From the IMG/VR virus record IMGVR_UViG_3300038358_000286, positions 1 to 30,944 of that record: a DNA stretch of 30,944 bases; one strand, written 5' to 3'. Shown piece after piece: positions 22,988 through 30,673 of this stretch. The notes under the pieces were generated by a model. It was not told where the DNA came from. It searched no databases and saw only the letters and a list, made by a program, of their open reading frames with translations. This stretch comes from a virus. Position 1 is the stretch's first letter. Each line of letters starts with the position of its first letter. The translations under genes and the position numbers were made by a program.

Positions 22988-24271
22988 TCAAAGGTAGTGA
23001 TCGAAGTCCATTCGTTCACCTGCGACCTCGGGTTCAAAGGGCTGGTAAGAGTCCCTGATGCCCATGATCAGGTACCTCATGGCATCCATGCAGTGATCCC
23101 GACGCTTCTTCGGCTTCTCCGGGATGTTGGTATCCATCGTGTCCTCGTACTTGTAGTGCGTGATCTCAAAAACGAGATCCTTCAGGCCGGGGGCAAAGGT
23201 CAACATGGACGGGTCATTCTCCATCATCGAGGCCACCGCAGCGATGCCACCCGGGATGTCACGGTTGCAGGAATTCTCATCATCGACCCGGACGCCAGCG
23301 TTGTAGGACTGCATGACCAGATCCTTGGCGCTTTCATCGATGAAGAATTGCACTACACCGTACTTCTCCTGGACCTCCAGGAGCTTCTTGACCAGTTCTG
23401 GGGAGGTCATCCTCGGCTTCACGAACTCGTAGAAGATGTGGACCCTGAGAGGCTTCTCAGACAGGACCCCACCAAGCATGATTACCGACGGGTTGGCAAC
23501 CCCCCAGTCCACACCGGCCAAGATGCGTGAGTACCGGGTGACGGGATAGAAGTTCATGTCGATGTGGATGGCCGGATCGAAGGGGTAGACCATGCCACCA
23601 ACAGCCACGAACTCCGCGCCATACTCCTGCCGGAACAGGAGGTCTGGGAGATCCTTCTTGGCGGCAGCGATCTCCCCTGGGTCAATCAGTGGGTTTGAGG
23701 AAGAGGGGTTCTGGAAGGACTCCCATTGATCGTCCTTGCCCTGCCCAAGAGCCCACAAGGAGTAGAAGTAGTTGAACCCCCTGGGGGTGGAGATCAACAG
23801 GGCGTCCCCACGCCGGTCAGAGAGGGTCGGCCTGATGTACTGGGTCCACACCTCTTCCTTGAGAACCGCTGCCTCATCGATGATCACAAGGTCATGGCCA
23901 TCGCCCAGGATACCCTCAGGCTTGTCGGCACTCTTCTTCACCACCCGGGCACCCCATGGCGTCCTGATCTCGTATTGGGTCACCCTGGAGGTCGGCATGG
24001 ATTTCTCCTGCACGATCCTCCGATGCACCTCGTTGAACACGATGTCCGCATGGGAGTAGGTCGGGCCGACCACAGCCACAGAGGCATTTGGCAGTCCCAG
24101 GTACGTTAGGGCTTCCTGAGAGACAGAGTAGGATTTGCCGAATCGACGACCACAGCATACTACCCTGAATCGAGCCTCTGACATGTGGATATTCCATTGC
24201 CCCTCCGAGTGTGGATTGTACCCAACAGAGGCGAACCAATCCTTCTTGTATTGGTTCGGAATTTTACCCAT
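22988..24271 (-). CDS. terL: Terminase large subunit
   Basis: 427 residues. This is the packaging motor ATPase/nuclease. Walker A is CGRRFGKS at 40-47, Walker B is VIIDE at 129-133, and motif III is STPRG at 161-165. The RNase-H-like nuclease domain shows AGVDWG (D255), FIDES (D312) and KKRRDHCMDAMRY (D392), the three metal-binding acids expected. The ATG at 24271 has GAGG six bases upstream and overlaps the small subunit gene by eight bases. The length is normal. It would cut concatemers and drive DNA into the head through the portal encoded next. Confidence 0.95.
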   Translation of the reverse strand: MGKIPNQYKKDWFASVGYNPHSEGQWNIHMSEARFRVVCCGRRFGKSYSVSQEALTYLGLPNASVAVVGPTYSHADIVFNEVHRRIVQEKSMPTSRVTQYEIRTPWGARVVKKSADKPEGILGDGHDLVIIDEAAVLKEEVWTQYIRPTLSDRRGDALLISTPRGFNYFYSLWALGQGKDDQWESFQNPSSSNPLIDPGEIAAAKKDLPDLLFRQEYGAEFVAVGGMVYPFDPAIHIDMNFYPVTRYSRILAGVDWGVANPSVIMLGGVLSEKPLRVHIFYEFVKPRMTSPELVKKLLEVQEKYGVVQFFIDESAKDLVMQSYNAGVRVDDENSCNRDIPGGIAAVASMMENDPSMLTFAPGLKDLVFEITHYKYEDTMDTNIPEKPKKRRDHCMDAMRYLIMGIRDSYQPFEPEVAGERMDFDHYL

Positions 24272-24707
24272 CGATTACCTCGCCATCTTCAGCCCTCTGC
24301 TTGTTCATGAAGGCCTCGAAAGGACTCTTTGGCCCCTCGGCGGCATTCGGGTCGGGAGAGCCGGTGAGGATGTGCTGCAACCGGACATTCTCCTGCATGA
24401 CCCTGAGGAGTTGTTCAAGGCTCTTGGCCTCAGGTTTGTCGTTCTGGAGACGCTCAAGGATCTGCCCCTCGATGATCTCGGTCAGCTTCCACCACCGCTC
24501 AAACCTCTTGGCGGTCTCATCGGCCAGGGAGACTACAAGCTGATCCCGGGCAGCGGACATCACCTCATTCCTGAAGGCGTTCTTGTCTTTCACCCGCAGC
24601 CTCTGACGGGCCATGGGGTAGGACAGGCCCTTCTCTTCAGCGAACTCCTTCACCGAGCCGGTGTAGACATTGAACTCCATCTGGAGGGATGCCCAGTCAT
24701 TCCCCAT
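24264..24707 (-). CDS. terS: Terminase small subunit
   Basis: 147 residues. An N-terminal helix-turn-helix region (GSVKEFAEEKGLSYPMARQR) is followed by helical segments, consistent with DNA-binding small terminase proteins that select packaging sites. A GAGGG site sits six bases upstream of ATG 24707. It overlaps the ParB-like gene by 11 bases and the large subunit by eight bases. The call rests on position, size and the helix-turn-helix pattern. Confidence 0.75.
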   Translation of the reverse strand: MGNDWASLQMEFNVYTGSVKEFAEEKGLSYPMARQRLRVKDKNAFRNEVMSAARDQLVVSLADETAKRFERWWKLTEIIEGQILERLQNDKPEAKSLEQLLRVMQENVRLQHILTGSPDPNAAEGPKSPFEAFMNKQRAEDGEVIDG

Positions 24708-25383
24708 CGCTCACCCTCGGGTCCTGCTCGGTAAGGGGTTCCTGGGAAGAATGGACAGCCATAATCTCCAGGGCCTGCCACCTGTTCCCCCTGGTGAGGC
24801 CGTAATAGGCGGCAATCCTGTCCACCTCGGCCTCGATGACAACGGCAGCATCCTTGGGGACAGCCTTCCTGCCCATCAGGGACGCGAGGGTTACCCAGTC
24901 ATCCTCCTCCCCCTCACCGGGAAGGGTGATGTCGCGGTTGGCCAATTCATCGAGGTCGATGGAGGCAACGTCGATGATGTTCTCAAGCTGGTCAGCGGTG
25001 TAGGGCATGGTCGAGAGGAGATCCTCAACGTCCAACTCCTTCTTCAGGTTGGCCAGCATCTCAGAGAGGAGGATCGGGTCGGCGTCACCGCGAAGCTCAT
25101 TCATGGTGATGGTGAGCCTCTTTGCCGTGGGTTCATCGACATCGATGATCACGACAGGGATCTCCTCATGGCCAAGATCCTTGCAGGCCCTCCACCGATG
25201 TTCGCCGTCGATGATCTGGTAGGAGTCCTCGCCACCAGGGAGGGGCCTGACCAGGACAGGATCGATCATGCCGAAGCGATTGATCGATTCCTTCTCCTTC
25301 TCAAAGACCGGTGCGCTCATCCTGTTCGGATTCCAGTTGTTTGGAAATAGCCTCTCCATCGATATTGACTCGGTGCGCGGCAT
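24697..25383 (-). CDS. ParB/sulfiredoxin-fold domain protein
   Basis: 228 residues. SMERLFPNNWNPNRM near the start and YQIIDGEHRWRACKDLGHEE at about 65-84 are the box I and box II motifs of the ParB-N fold, which binds CTP or ATP or acts as a nuclease in phage proteins. The C-terminal part has an acidic linker and a short helical tail. ATG 25383 is chosen because AGGAGG lies seven bases upstream and the LFPNNWNPN motif must be inside. This makes it overlap the DpdA-like gene by 83 bases in another frame. Its role may be partitioning, regulation, or linking modification and packaging; the data do not decide. Confidence 0.8.
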   Translation of the reverse strand: MPRTESISMERLFPNNWNPNRMSAPVFEKEKESINRFGMIDPVLVRPLPGGEDSYQIIDGEHRWRACKDLGHEEIPVVIIDVDEPTAKRLTITMNELRGDADPILLSEMLANLKKELDVEDLLSTMPYTADQLENIIDVASIDLDELANRDITLPGEGEEDDWVTLASLMGRKAVPKDAAVVIEAEVDRIAAYYGLTRGNRWQALEIMAVHSSQEPLTEQDPRVSDGE

Positions 25384-26314
25384 TGGCCAGCCTCCTGTTC
25401 CAGATGTTGGTAATCTCTCTCTGCATCTCGACGAGATGGCAGATGTTCTCGACGCACAGGGCGTCCTTGTCGGCCCGTCGGCCTGTGATCTTTGCGCCGA
25501 CATCGTGAGAGATGTGGTGCCGCAATTCCCTGAGGTGTCTGGCCTTGGCGGCATCGGTGTTAGAGCCGGCTTTTTCCAGGGTCCTCTTGAGCGACCGGAG
25601 GGAATTCTTGGTGATCATGTACCCATGCCCACCTACACGCGAATCATAGAACTCGCTCTGGCCGAACTTGTCGGTGGTGGTGAAGGCGGTGGTCGAGTCG
25701 GCGGTGTCTAGGTTGGAGGCCTCCATGAGGGGTCGGCGTACCGCAGCGAATCCGTGACATCTCTTCCCGTGCGAATGGACCTGATCAACGAGCCGCCTCC
25801 AGAGAGGAGGATCAGAGTAGGGAATGTCGCGATTGAACCCCATCCAGTGAATGTCGGGGTGGTTGAGCATGATGTCCCACCCCTTCTGTCCGAGTTCGCG
25901 GTGCCATACGAAGATGCAAGGCCTGCCGCTCTTTTGTTGGTACTGGAACATGAGGGGCCAGACATCCTCGATGATCTTCTGGTTCCCGTAGAGCTTGTAG
26001 AGATCAAGATCGACGAATCGATCCCATAATGGAGACAGTCTATCGAGGTATCTGAAGTAGGCATCGCAGTAGTCCTCTATGGTTGCATAGGGAAGCTCCA
26101 GGCCCCCCTGCGCGTTGAGGTAGGTGAAGGCCCCGGAATCCACAATGCATTCATCGCCATTGGCCCGGAGCCATGCCCAGTATTTGATGGCCTGGGTGGA
26201 CTTCCAATAGGCGAAGGACATGAGGTAGTTGACCTCACCGGGGTACCGCTTCATGACCTCACGCGCCCGACGCATGTGCCCCACCGATGCCGACGCCACG
26301 AAGAAGATTTTCAT
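25301..26314 (-). CDS. dpdA: DpdA-like / TGT-like DNA base transglycosylase
   Basis: 337 residues. Key segments match phage TGT-like (DpdA) proteins: DECIVDSGAFTYL (D59 in the SGAF motif, corresponding to the SGGF motif of tRNA-guanine transglycosylases), FVDLDLYKLYGN at 100-111, IFVWHREL at 134-141, KRCHGFAAVR at 184-193, and TADSTTAFTTTDKFG (D206). These enzymes replace guanine with preQ0-type bases in DNA. Adjacent folE, queC, queD and queE supply the precursor. The ATG at 26314 overlaps the upstream stop by one base (TGATG). The zinc-binding Cys cluster of tRNA enzymes is not visible, as in other diverged members. A related role as tRNA transglycosylase is less likely given the phage context. 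Confidence 0.75.
   Translation of the reverse strand: MKIFFVASASVGHMRRAREVMKRYPGEVNYLMSFAYWKSTQAIKYWAWLRANGDECIVDSGAFTYLNAQGGLELPYATIEDYCDAYFRYLDRLSPLWDRFVDLDLYKLYGNQKIIEDVWPLMFQYQQKSGRPCIFVWHRELGQKGWDIMLNHPDIHWMGFNRDIPYSDPPLWRRLVDQVHSHGKRCHGFAAVRRPLMEASNLDTADSTTAFTTTDKFGQSEFYDSRVGGHGYMITKNSLRSLKRTLEKAGSNTDAAKARHLRELRHHISHDVGAKITGRRADKDALCVENICHLVEMQREITNIWNRRLANAAHRVNIDGEAISKQLESEQDERTGL
25391..25396 (-). promoter_or_regulatory. Ribosome site deciding the ParB-like start
   Basis: AGGAGG on the minus strand lies seven bases before ATG 25383 and inside the DpdA-like coding region. It supports the upstream start over the internal ATG codons at 25359 and 25320, which lack good sites. Confidence 0.7.
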
Positions 26315-26877
26315 CAGATCCAATCCCTGCCGGGGGCAAGCGTCTGGGTCTCTGCCATCCATGACCCCTTGGACTCTTTGGGTGTTCTCCAGCCCTTGCC
26401 CCACACCAGTTCACAGTATTCGACAGCAGGCCACAGCATCGGATAGGTCACACCTTTGAACAGGAACGGATGAACATCGAACAGCCTCGCTGGCAGGGTC
26501 TTCTTGCCGTGGGCATTGAGGTTGAAGATGACGCTGGGGTCGGCAGTAGGCTGGTAGGTGATGATGTCTACGAGGCATCCGTCACGGTGAAAACACTCCT
26601 GGTGGGCGCGGTAGCTACCGTCCTCGATGGTGCCCTCCTTTGGGCCGTCGAGAAACCCTTCGGCGTAAAAGTTCTGCCGTAACACCTTCTTCCATCCCGA
26701 GGTGTCACCCTCCCTTGGCAGGAGGACAGCAAAGTCCAGGTCGGTGTCGGAGGACTGGGGGGCTATCTCGTACTGCCGGTACATGGACAGCAGTTGCCCA
26801 GCATAGACAGCATAGGGGTAAGGTTGCCTGCTGAGAATGTCATTGGCGACAGCCATGATGTCTTCAGCGTGATCCAT
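26314..26877 (-). CDS. LicD-like phosphotransferase / nucleotidyltransferase-fold protein
   Basis: 187 residues from ATG 26877, which has AGAGGG six bases upstream; a GTG at 26901 is a weaker option. The sequence AGQLLSMYRQYEIAPQSSDTDL then DFAV resembles the LicD/fukutin core (G.LL...R.....DTDLD), with the D-x-D-L-D acids near residues 45-49. The C-terminal VEYCELVWGKGWRTPKE resembles the closing 'YG..W..P' motif. LicD enzymes transfer phosphocholine or phospho-polyol from a CDP donor to a sugar. The next gene upstream encodes a CDP-alcohol-forming type of enzyme, which fits. The exact donor and acceptor are unknown. Confidence 0.6.
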   Translation of the reverse strand: MDHAEDIMAVANDILSRQPYPYAVYAGQLLSMYRQYEIAPQSSDTDLDFAVLLPREGDTSGWKKVLRQNFYAEGFLDGPKEGTIEDGSYRAHQECFHRDGCLVDIITYQPTADPSVIFNLNAHGKKTLPARLFDVHPFLFKGVTYPMLWPAVEYCELVWGKGWRTPKESKGSWMAETQTLAPGRDWI

Positions 26878-26887
26878 GTTCAACCCT

Positions 26888-27304
26888 CTAGGATAACTCA
26901 CGGAGCCCCTCCTTGATCTCAGTTGAACAGATGCCCTCGGTGTAGGGGATTGGGATTATCGCCACACCATTGCGGATGCACCACATGATGCCCTTGACTT
27001 GTTCGACACCCCATGACCCATGGTCGGTGCCGACGAACCTGACATTGATCCCGAGGTCGGCGTAGTCGATCTCATCGAAGGCATTGTGGGTGATGACCGC
27101 CCTCACGCAATCCAGGTGGTTGATGACATCGGCCCTCACCTCGTAGGGCTGCATCGGGTCGCCCTTCTTCTCATGGTGTATCTGGTCTGAGGCTACACCC
27201 ACATACAGGATGTCACACATGGAGGCTGCTCTGTGGAGGATGTTCGCGTGACCTGAATGGAAGATGTCGAACGATCCATCTATGTACCCGATTTTCCACT
27301 TCAT
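26888..27304 (-). CDS. TagD-like cytidylyltransferase
   Basis: 138 residues. YIDGSFDIFHSGHANIL has the HxGH active-site motif (HSGH at 16-19) of the nucleotidyltransferase superfamily, YEVRADVINHLDCV is the conserved Arg helix, and GICSTEIKEGL near the end is the STTxI-type motif. Length and pattern are close to glycerol-3-phosphate cytidylyltransferases (TagD) and related ethanolamine- or choline-phosphate enzymes, which make a CDP-alcohol from CTP. The ATG overlaps the upstream stop as ATGA. The substrate cannot be deduced from sequence; ADP-forming relatives (for example RfaE-C) are possible. Confidence 0.75.
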   Translation of the reverse strand: MKWKIGYIDGSFDIFHSGHANILHRAASMCDILYVGVASDQIHHEKKGDPMQPYEVRADVINHLDCVRAVITHNAFDEIDYADLGINVRFVGTDHGSWGVEQVKGIMWCIRNGVAIIPIPYTEGICSTEIKEGLRELS

Positions 27305-28251
27305 TCAGGCAACACCCCTTCGATAGCCTGTGAGAATTTCTTGCCAGCTAACCGAACCACTTCAGCGCCCACAGCCACATGGCCCTGATACTCATCGGGA
27401 TCGAGAGCAGCCAATAGAGACACAGAACGCGCAAGACCTCTCGCGTCGAGACTTCTGATTCTGCCGGGGTAGTCGTATCCGTAGAGTTCTGGGTAGCAGA
27501 GGTCTTCGGGGATGGAGGGCAAGGTCCCGCAGAGAAAGGCCTCGGCGGCGACGAGCCCGAAGGTCTCCTTTCTCGATGGAACGGCTGCCACCCTCGCCCC
27601 TGCCAAGGCGGTGTAGTAGGCAGTCCTTGAAGTGAATCTGGCCATTCGGATGTGCGTGTATTTGTTGGCCTCCAGGGCAACATCGTAACCCTTGTCTGCC
27701 GACTTCCTCGATACGAAGATTGCGCCATCTTTTTCCTCCAGGGGAACGGGTTCGATGCCGCTGGGCTCGGCAACCGGAATCCCGACAATGGAAATCTTGT
27801 CCAGATAAGTTGCACCGTAAGCAGCATAGAGCAGGTCGCGGTGATATGCGGTGGAAACCCAGATCTCATCCAGGCAATCCAATTGCGCTATGAATGCCCT
27901 GTGGTAGCTGGCAGGGTTAGCAGAATAGGCGTCATGCTCCTCATACGGGCCACCATGGACATACCCAATGAGGCGATGGTTGCCGTTATCGAAGGCCATG
28001 ATGTTCATGCTCTGAACATCGGGGAAGAAGATGGTCGCGGTCGGGTACCTCTCGGCGGCAGAGATGCCAAGGGCACAGGCTCTGGCAGCCTTCATGTCCA
28101 ACTTCTCAAAGATGGTCCGGTCCTTACTGTCCCGATCCTCGTAGGCCATGGTGAGCATCCTTGGCCCAAGAATCTCATACATGGTCTTCAGCATGTGAGA
28201 GGACCAATTCATCGTGCTGTTGTGCTGGGAGACAGCAATAAGGTCAGGCAC
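27301..28251 (-). CDS. GT4-type glycosyltransferase
   Basis: 316 residues from a GTG at 28251. GGAGG lies six bases upstream, while the ATG at 28284 has its GAGGAG only one base away. The start overlaps the queC end by eight bases. GT-B features include a VAVSQHNS-like N-terminus (LIAVSQHNST), GYVHGGPYEEHD in the middle of the first half, IFVSRKSADKGYDVAL at the start of the donor domain, and SRKETFGLVAAEAFLCG with an E-x7-E motif. It probably uses a nucleotide sugar. It sits between queC and the cytidylyltransferase. The acceptor is unknown. Confidence 0.75.
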   Translation of the reverse strand: MPDLIAVSQHNSTMNWSSHMLKTMYEILGPRMLTMAYEDRDSKDRTIFEKLDMKAARACALGISAAERYPTATIFFPDVQSMNIMAFDNGNHRLIGYVHGGPYEEHDAYSANPASYHRAFIAQLDCLDEIWVSTAYHRDLLYAAYGATYLDKISIVGIPVAEPSGIEPVPLEEKDGAIFVSRKSADKGYDVALEANKYTHIRMARFTSRTAYYTALAGARVAAVPSRKETFGLVAAEAFLCGTLPSIPEDLCYPELYGYDYPGRIRSLDARGLARSVSLLAALDPDEYQGHVAVGAEVVRLAGKKFSQAIEGVLPE

Positions 28252-28807
28252 CTTCGACCTCCGTTCCTGGATAACCAGAGACATACTCCTCGGGTGGGAT
28301 GCCGTGACTGCATAGGGCCTCGATCACATCATCCTTCGTGGTCCACAGGAGCGGGGTTGTGATCTTCAGGGGGCACAGGGCTGGGTCACGGGCGAGATTC
28401 ATCGATGTCACCATGTTGTCGGCAAAGCTCTTTGAGCAGTCTGGGAAGAGGGCCTGATCGTCCTTGTCGAACCCGACCCAGATCTCGTCGGCCTTGTAAT
28501 GCTCCGACCATGAGGCAGCGATGGCCAGGAAGACAGCGTTCCTCCCTGGCACCCAGGCGTCGGACACATTCGGTGATTCGTTCCTCGGCGCATCCCCGGT
28601 GAGGGGGTTGGGTGGCAGGCGTACCTCAACGCAGTCTATGTGAAGCTGGAGCCGGTGAGCGGTCTCAAAGGCCTTCTGCCTCTCCTTCATCTTCTGGCCA
28701 TAGTCAATATGCAGGAGACGGATGTCGTCCTTGTCGAAGATCTCTAGGGCTCGGTGCAGCATCAGGCGGGAATCGGCCCCGCCCGAGTACAGGATAATCT
28801 TCTTCAT
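28244..28807 (-). CDS. queC: QueC-like 7-cyano-7-deazaguanine synthase, C-terminally short
   Basis: 187 residues. QueC converts 7-carboxy-7-deazaguanine to preQ0 with ATP and ammonia. The PP-loop is SGGADS at 8-13. VPGRN at 86-90, and FPDCSKSF at 121-128 with MNLA after it, match QueC. Family members usually have ~220 residues and end with four zinc-binding Cys (SCY, then CGxCxxC). This protein ends at about that point, with SGYPG where SCY-G is expected, and no downstream frame restores the Cys motif. It may still work, depend on a partner, or act on a related substrate. It starts four bases into the folE stop region (ATGA). Confidence 0.85.
   Translation of the reverse strand: MKKIILYSGGADSRLMLHRALEIFDKDDIRLLHIDYGQKMKERQKAFETAHRLQLHIDCVEVRLPPNPLTGDAPRNESPNVSDAWVPGRNAVFLAIAASWSEHYKADEIWVGFDKDDQALFPDCSKSFADNMVTSMNLARDPALCPLKITTPLLWTTKDDVIEALCSHGIPPEEYVSGYPGTEVEGA
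28258..28262 (-). promoter_or_regulatory. Ribosome site deciding the GT4 start
   Basis: GGAGG on the minus strand stands six bases before GTG 28251, within the last codons of queC. It favours the GTG start and tight translational coupling with queC. Confidence 0.65.
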
Positions 28808-29364
28808 TTGGCCCCCCTTACTAAAGACATAAACTCACCCCTGCCCTCACTCTCCATTAGACATCCCCTGAGAGCAGAGGTGACCATCTCGCTATTCTGT
28901 TTCTCTACCCCACGCGCCCTCATGCACAGGTGGGAGGCCTCGATCACGACAGCAACGCCTTTCGGATGAAGGACGGTATCGACTGCATCCGCGATCTGGT
29001 CTGTGAGCCGCTCCTGGTTCTGGAGGCGTCTTGCAAATAGATCGACGGCCCGTGCCAGCTTAGAGATGCCGACGATGCGCTTGTCAGGTATGTACCCGAC
29101 ATGGGCCTTGCCGAAGAAAGGCAGAAGGTGATGTTCGCAGGTAGAGAAAAATTCCACGTCACGCAGGATGACAAGACCATTGTGTCCCTCCGATTCAAAG
29201 AAGGTGGAGAGGACCTCCTCGGCGCTCTGGCTGTAACCGACGAGAAGGTCTTGCCAAGCCGAAGCAATCCGGCGAGGTGTGTCTGCAAGGCCCTCCCTTT
29301 CGGGGTCCTCTCCGACAGTGAGGCAAAGATGGTGAAACCATGAAGCGTTGAAGTCTATGTTCAT
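28804..29364 (-). CDS. folE: GTP cyclohydrolase I
   Basis: 186 residues from ATG 29364, which overlaps the queE stop as ATGA; a longer frame would lie inside queE. FolE converts GTP to dihydroneopterin triphosphate, the first step of preQ0 (and folate) synthesis. Visible signature: [20 protein letters not shown] at 72-91, with zinc ligands C76 and H79, then [20 protein letters not shown] (98-117) and HLCMRARGV (C147). The length is normal for the bacterial type I enzyme. Its role here with queD, queE and queC is 7-deazaguanine production for the phage. Confidence 0.95.
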   Translation of the reverse strand: MNIDFNASWFHHLCLTVGEDPEREGLADTPRRIASAWQDLLVGYSQSAEEVLSTFFESEGHNGLVILRDVEFFSTCEHHLLPFFGKAHVGYIPDKRIVGISKLARAVDLFARRLQNQERLTDQIADAVDTVLHPKGVAVVIEASHLCMRARGVEKQNSEMVTSALRGCLMESEGRGEFMSLVRGAK

Positions 29365-30044
29365 TTCAACCTCAAGAACTTGTGCATCTGGACAGACAGA
29401 CGCCATGGTGAATGGCTCTCCACAAATTGGACGCACCACCTGAGGTTCGGCCAATCGATAAGGTCGCAGCCCTCATCTCCGACACGGGTCCTGTTGGCCT
29501 CTGAGAACTTGTTCATCGGTTGGACAAACCAGCAGTTGCAGGTGAGGACCTCTGGGTATGAGCCCCTGAAGGGTCCGACCCATGGACGTTGCCCCTTGGC
29601 CAGGACGATCTTCACCTCGTCGGGTTTCTGGATGACAACCCTCGCCCCCTTCTTGGGGGACACGGTGACCCAATCGACAATCTTGGCATACTCATGTTCC
29701 AGCTTGATTGTGCCGTTGGTCTCGATGTGGATGTTGAACCCTTCCTTCTTCAGCCTTGCCAGGAGGGGCTTGCAATGCAGGAGGGGTTCGCCGCCGGTCA
29801 GGCACACGGTCTTCGGCCTGGACTTCATCTTCCCTGCGACCCGGAGGTAGCAATCATCGGTCACGTTCTTGATCTCATGGATGATGTCATCCTCGGTCAT
29901 CATCTCGCCGTCACGCCAATCGGTATCACAAAAGATGCAGTCGAGGTTGCACCCGGCGAACCTGACGAAGACAGTTGGGAGGCCCGTGTGCATTCCCTCG
30001 CCCTGAACGGACAGAAAGATCTCGGTGATCTTGTACGATATCAT
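29361..30044 (-). CDS. queE: 7-carboxy-7-deazaguanine synthase
   Basis: 227 residues from ATG 30044, which overlaps the upstream stop as ATGA and has GGAG upstream. QueE is a radical-SAM enzyme that contracts the ring of carboxy-tetrahydropterin. FSVQGEG-type segment is [11 protein letters not shown] at 11-21, the iron-sulfur motif is [11 protein letters not shown] (C32, C36, C39), TGGEPLLH at 83-90 and IHIETNGT at 105-112. The CX3CX2C spacing is standard. The family length is about 210-240. It is one of four preQ0 genes in this block. Confidence 0.95.
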   Translation of the reverse strand: MISYKITEIFLSVQGEGMHTGLPTVFVRFAGCNLDCIFCDTDWRDGEMMTEDDIIHEIKNVTDDCYLRVAGKMKSRPKTVCLTGGEPLLHCKPLLARLKKEGFNIHIETNGTIKLEHEYAKIVDWVTVSPKKGARVVIQKPDEVKIVLAKGQRPWVGPFRGSYPEVLTCNCWFVQPMNKFSEANRTRVGDEGCDLIDWPNLRWCVQFVESHSPWRLSVQMHKFLRLK

Positions 30045-30673
30045 GGTGACACTCCGTCGAATGGGATTGTGAATCTCTCGGAACCAGGGACGCCACCCCA
30101 CTTCTTCATGTAGTGGTCCCTCGGGCCAACCTGCTCTCCACCGGAGGAGGCATTGCGCTTGTGGAAGGGGTCGAGAGACTTTGCATTCCCAACAACCCCC
30201 AGCTTTCCCAGCTTGGCCCTGTAGAGGAAATCCCTGTCCTCGTAATAGGCTGGGAAGAAGGCCACATCAAACTTACCAATCGATTCAAACACCCCGCACT
30301 TGAGGGCGAAGGCACACCAGTGGAAGGGGCCGATCATAAGGTCGGGCTCTCCATTACGGAGAAGCTCCCTCTTGATGTCTTCCGGGTCCTGGCCAAGAAC
30401 TATGTCATCGTTCAGGTGGACAACATAGTCGGCCTTGAGGGTGTGGAAGGCGATGTCCGATGCCAGATTCCATGACCCAGCCACGCCGAGATTCCTTCCG
30501 GCCTTCACGATCAGGGTAATGGGCTTCAGGGTCTCCGGGAGGTGGAAGGTCTGCCAGCCGTTATCCACCAGGACCAGTCCAGAGAAGGCGTGGACCCTCT
30601 GGGCCAAGTCCTGAAGGCTTTCGGCCAGGAGGTCAGCACGGATGATTGTTGGGATGGCGAACACCAGCTTCAT
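30041..30673 (-). CDS. GT2-type glycosyltransferase
   Basis: 210 residues from ATG 30673, overlapping the queD stop as ATGA. KLVFAIPTIIRADLL opens the GT-A fold, VDNGW is at 36-40, AGRNLGVAGSWNLA at 58-71 and HLNDDIVLG (87-94) holds the Asp pair that would bind metal and nucleotide sugar. YYEDRDFLYRAKLG near 150-165 is the catalytic-end segment. It is short and lacks membrane segments, so it is soluble. It sits between queD and queE, which implies co-translation. Sugar and acceptor are unknown. Confidence 0.8.
   Translation of the reverse strand: MKLVFAIPTIIRADLLAESLQDLAQRVHAFSGLVLVDNGWQTFHLPETLKPITLIVKAGRNLGVAGSWNLASDIAFHTLKADYVVHLNDDIVLGQDPEDIKRELLRNGEPDLMIGPFHWCAFALKCGVFESIGKFDVAFFPAYYEDRDFLYRAKLGKLGVVGNAKSLDPFHKRNASSGGEQVGPRDHYMKKWGGVPGSERFTIPFDGVSP

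Noticed and set aside
17887-24271. Mu-like transposable phage
   Set aside because: Portal and protease resemble Mu families, but there is no transposase, sheath or contractile-tail gene; capsid and tail genes are of the long non-contractile type.
28244-28284. Frameshift joining queC to a zinc-motif tail
   Set aside because: The other two frames past the queC end contain no CGxCxxC or SCY-type sequence, so a single indel would not restore the family ending.
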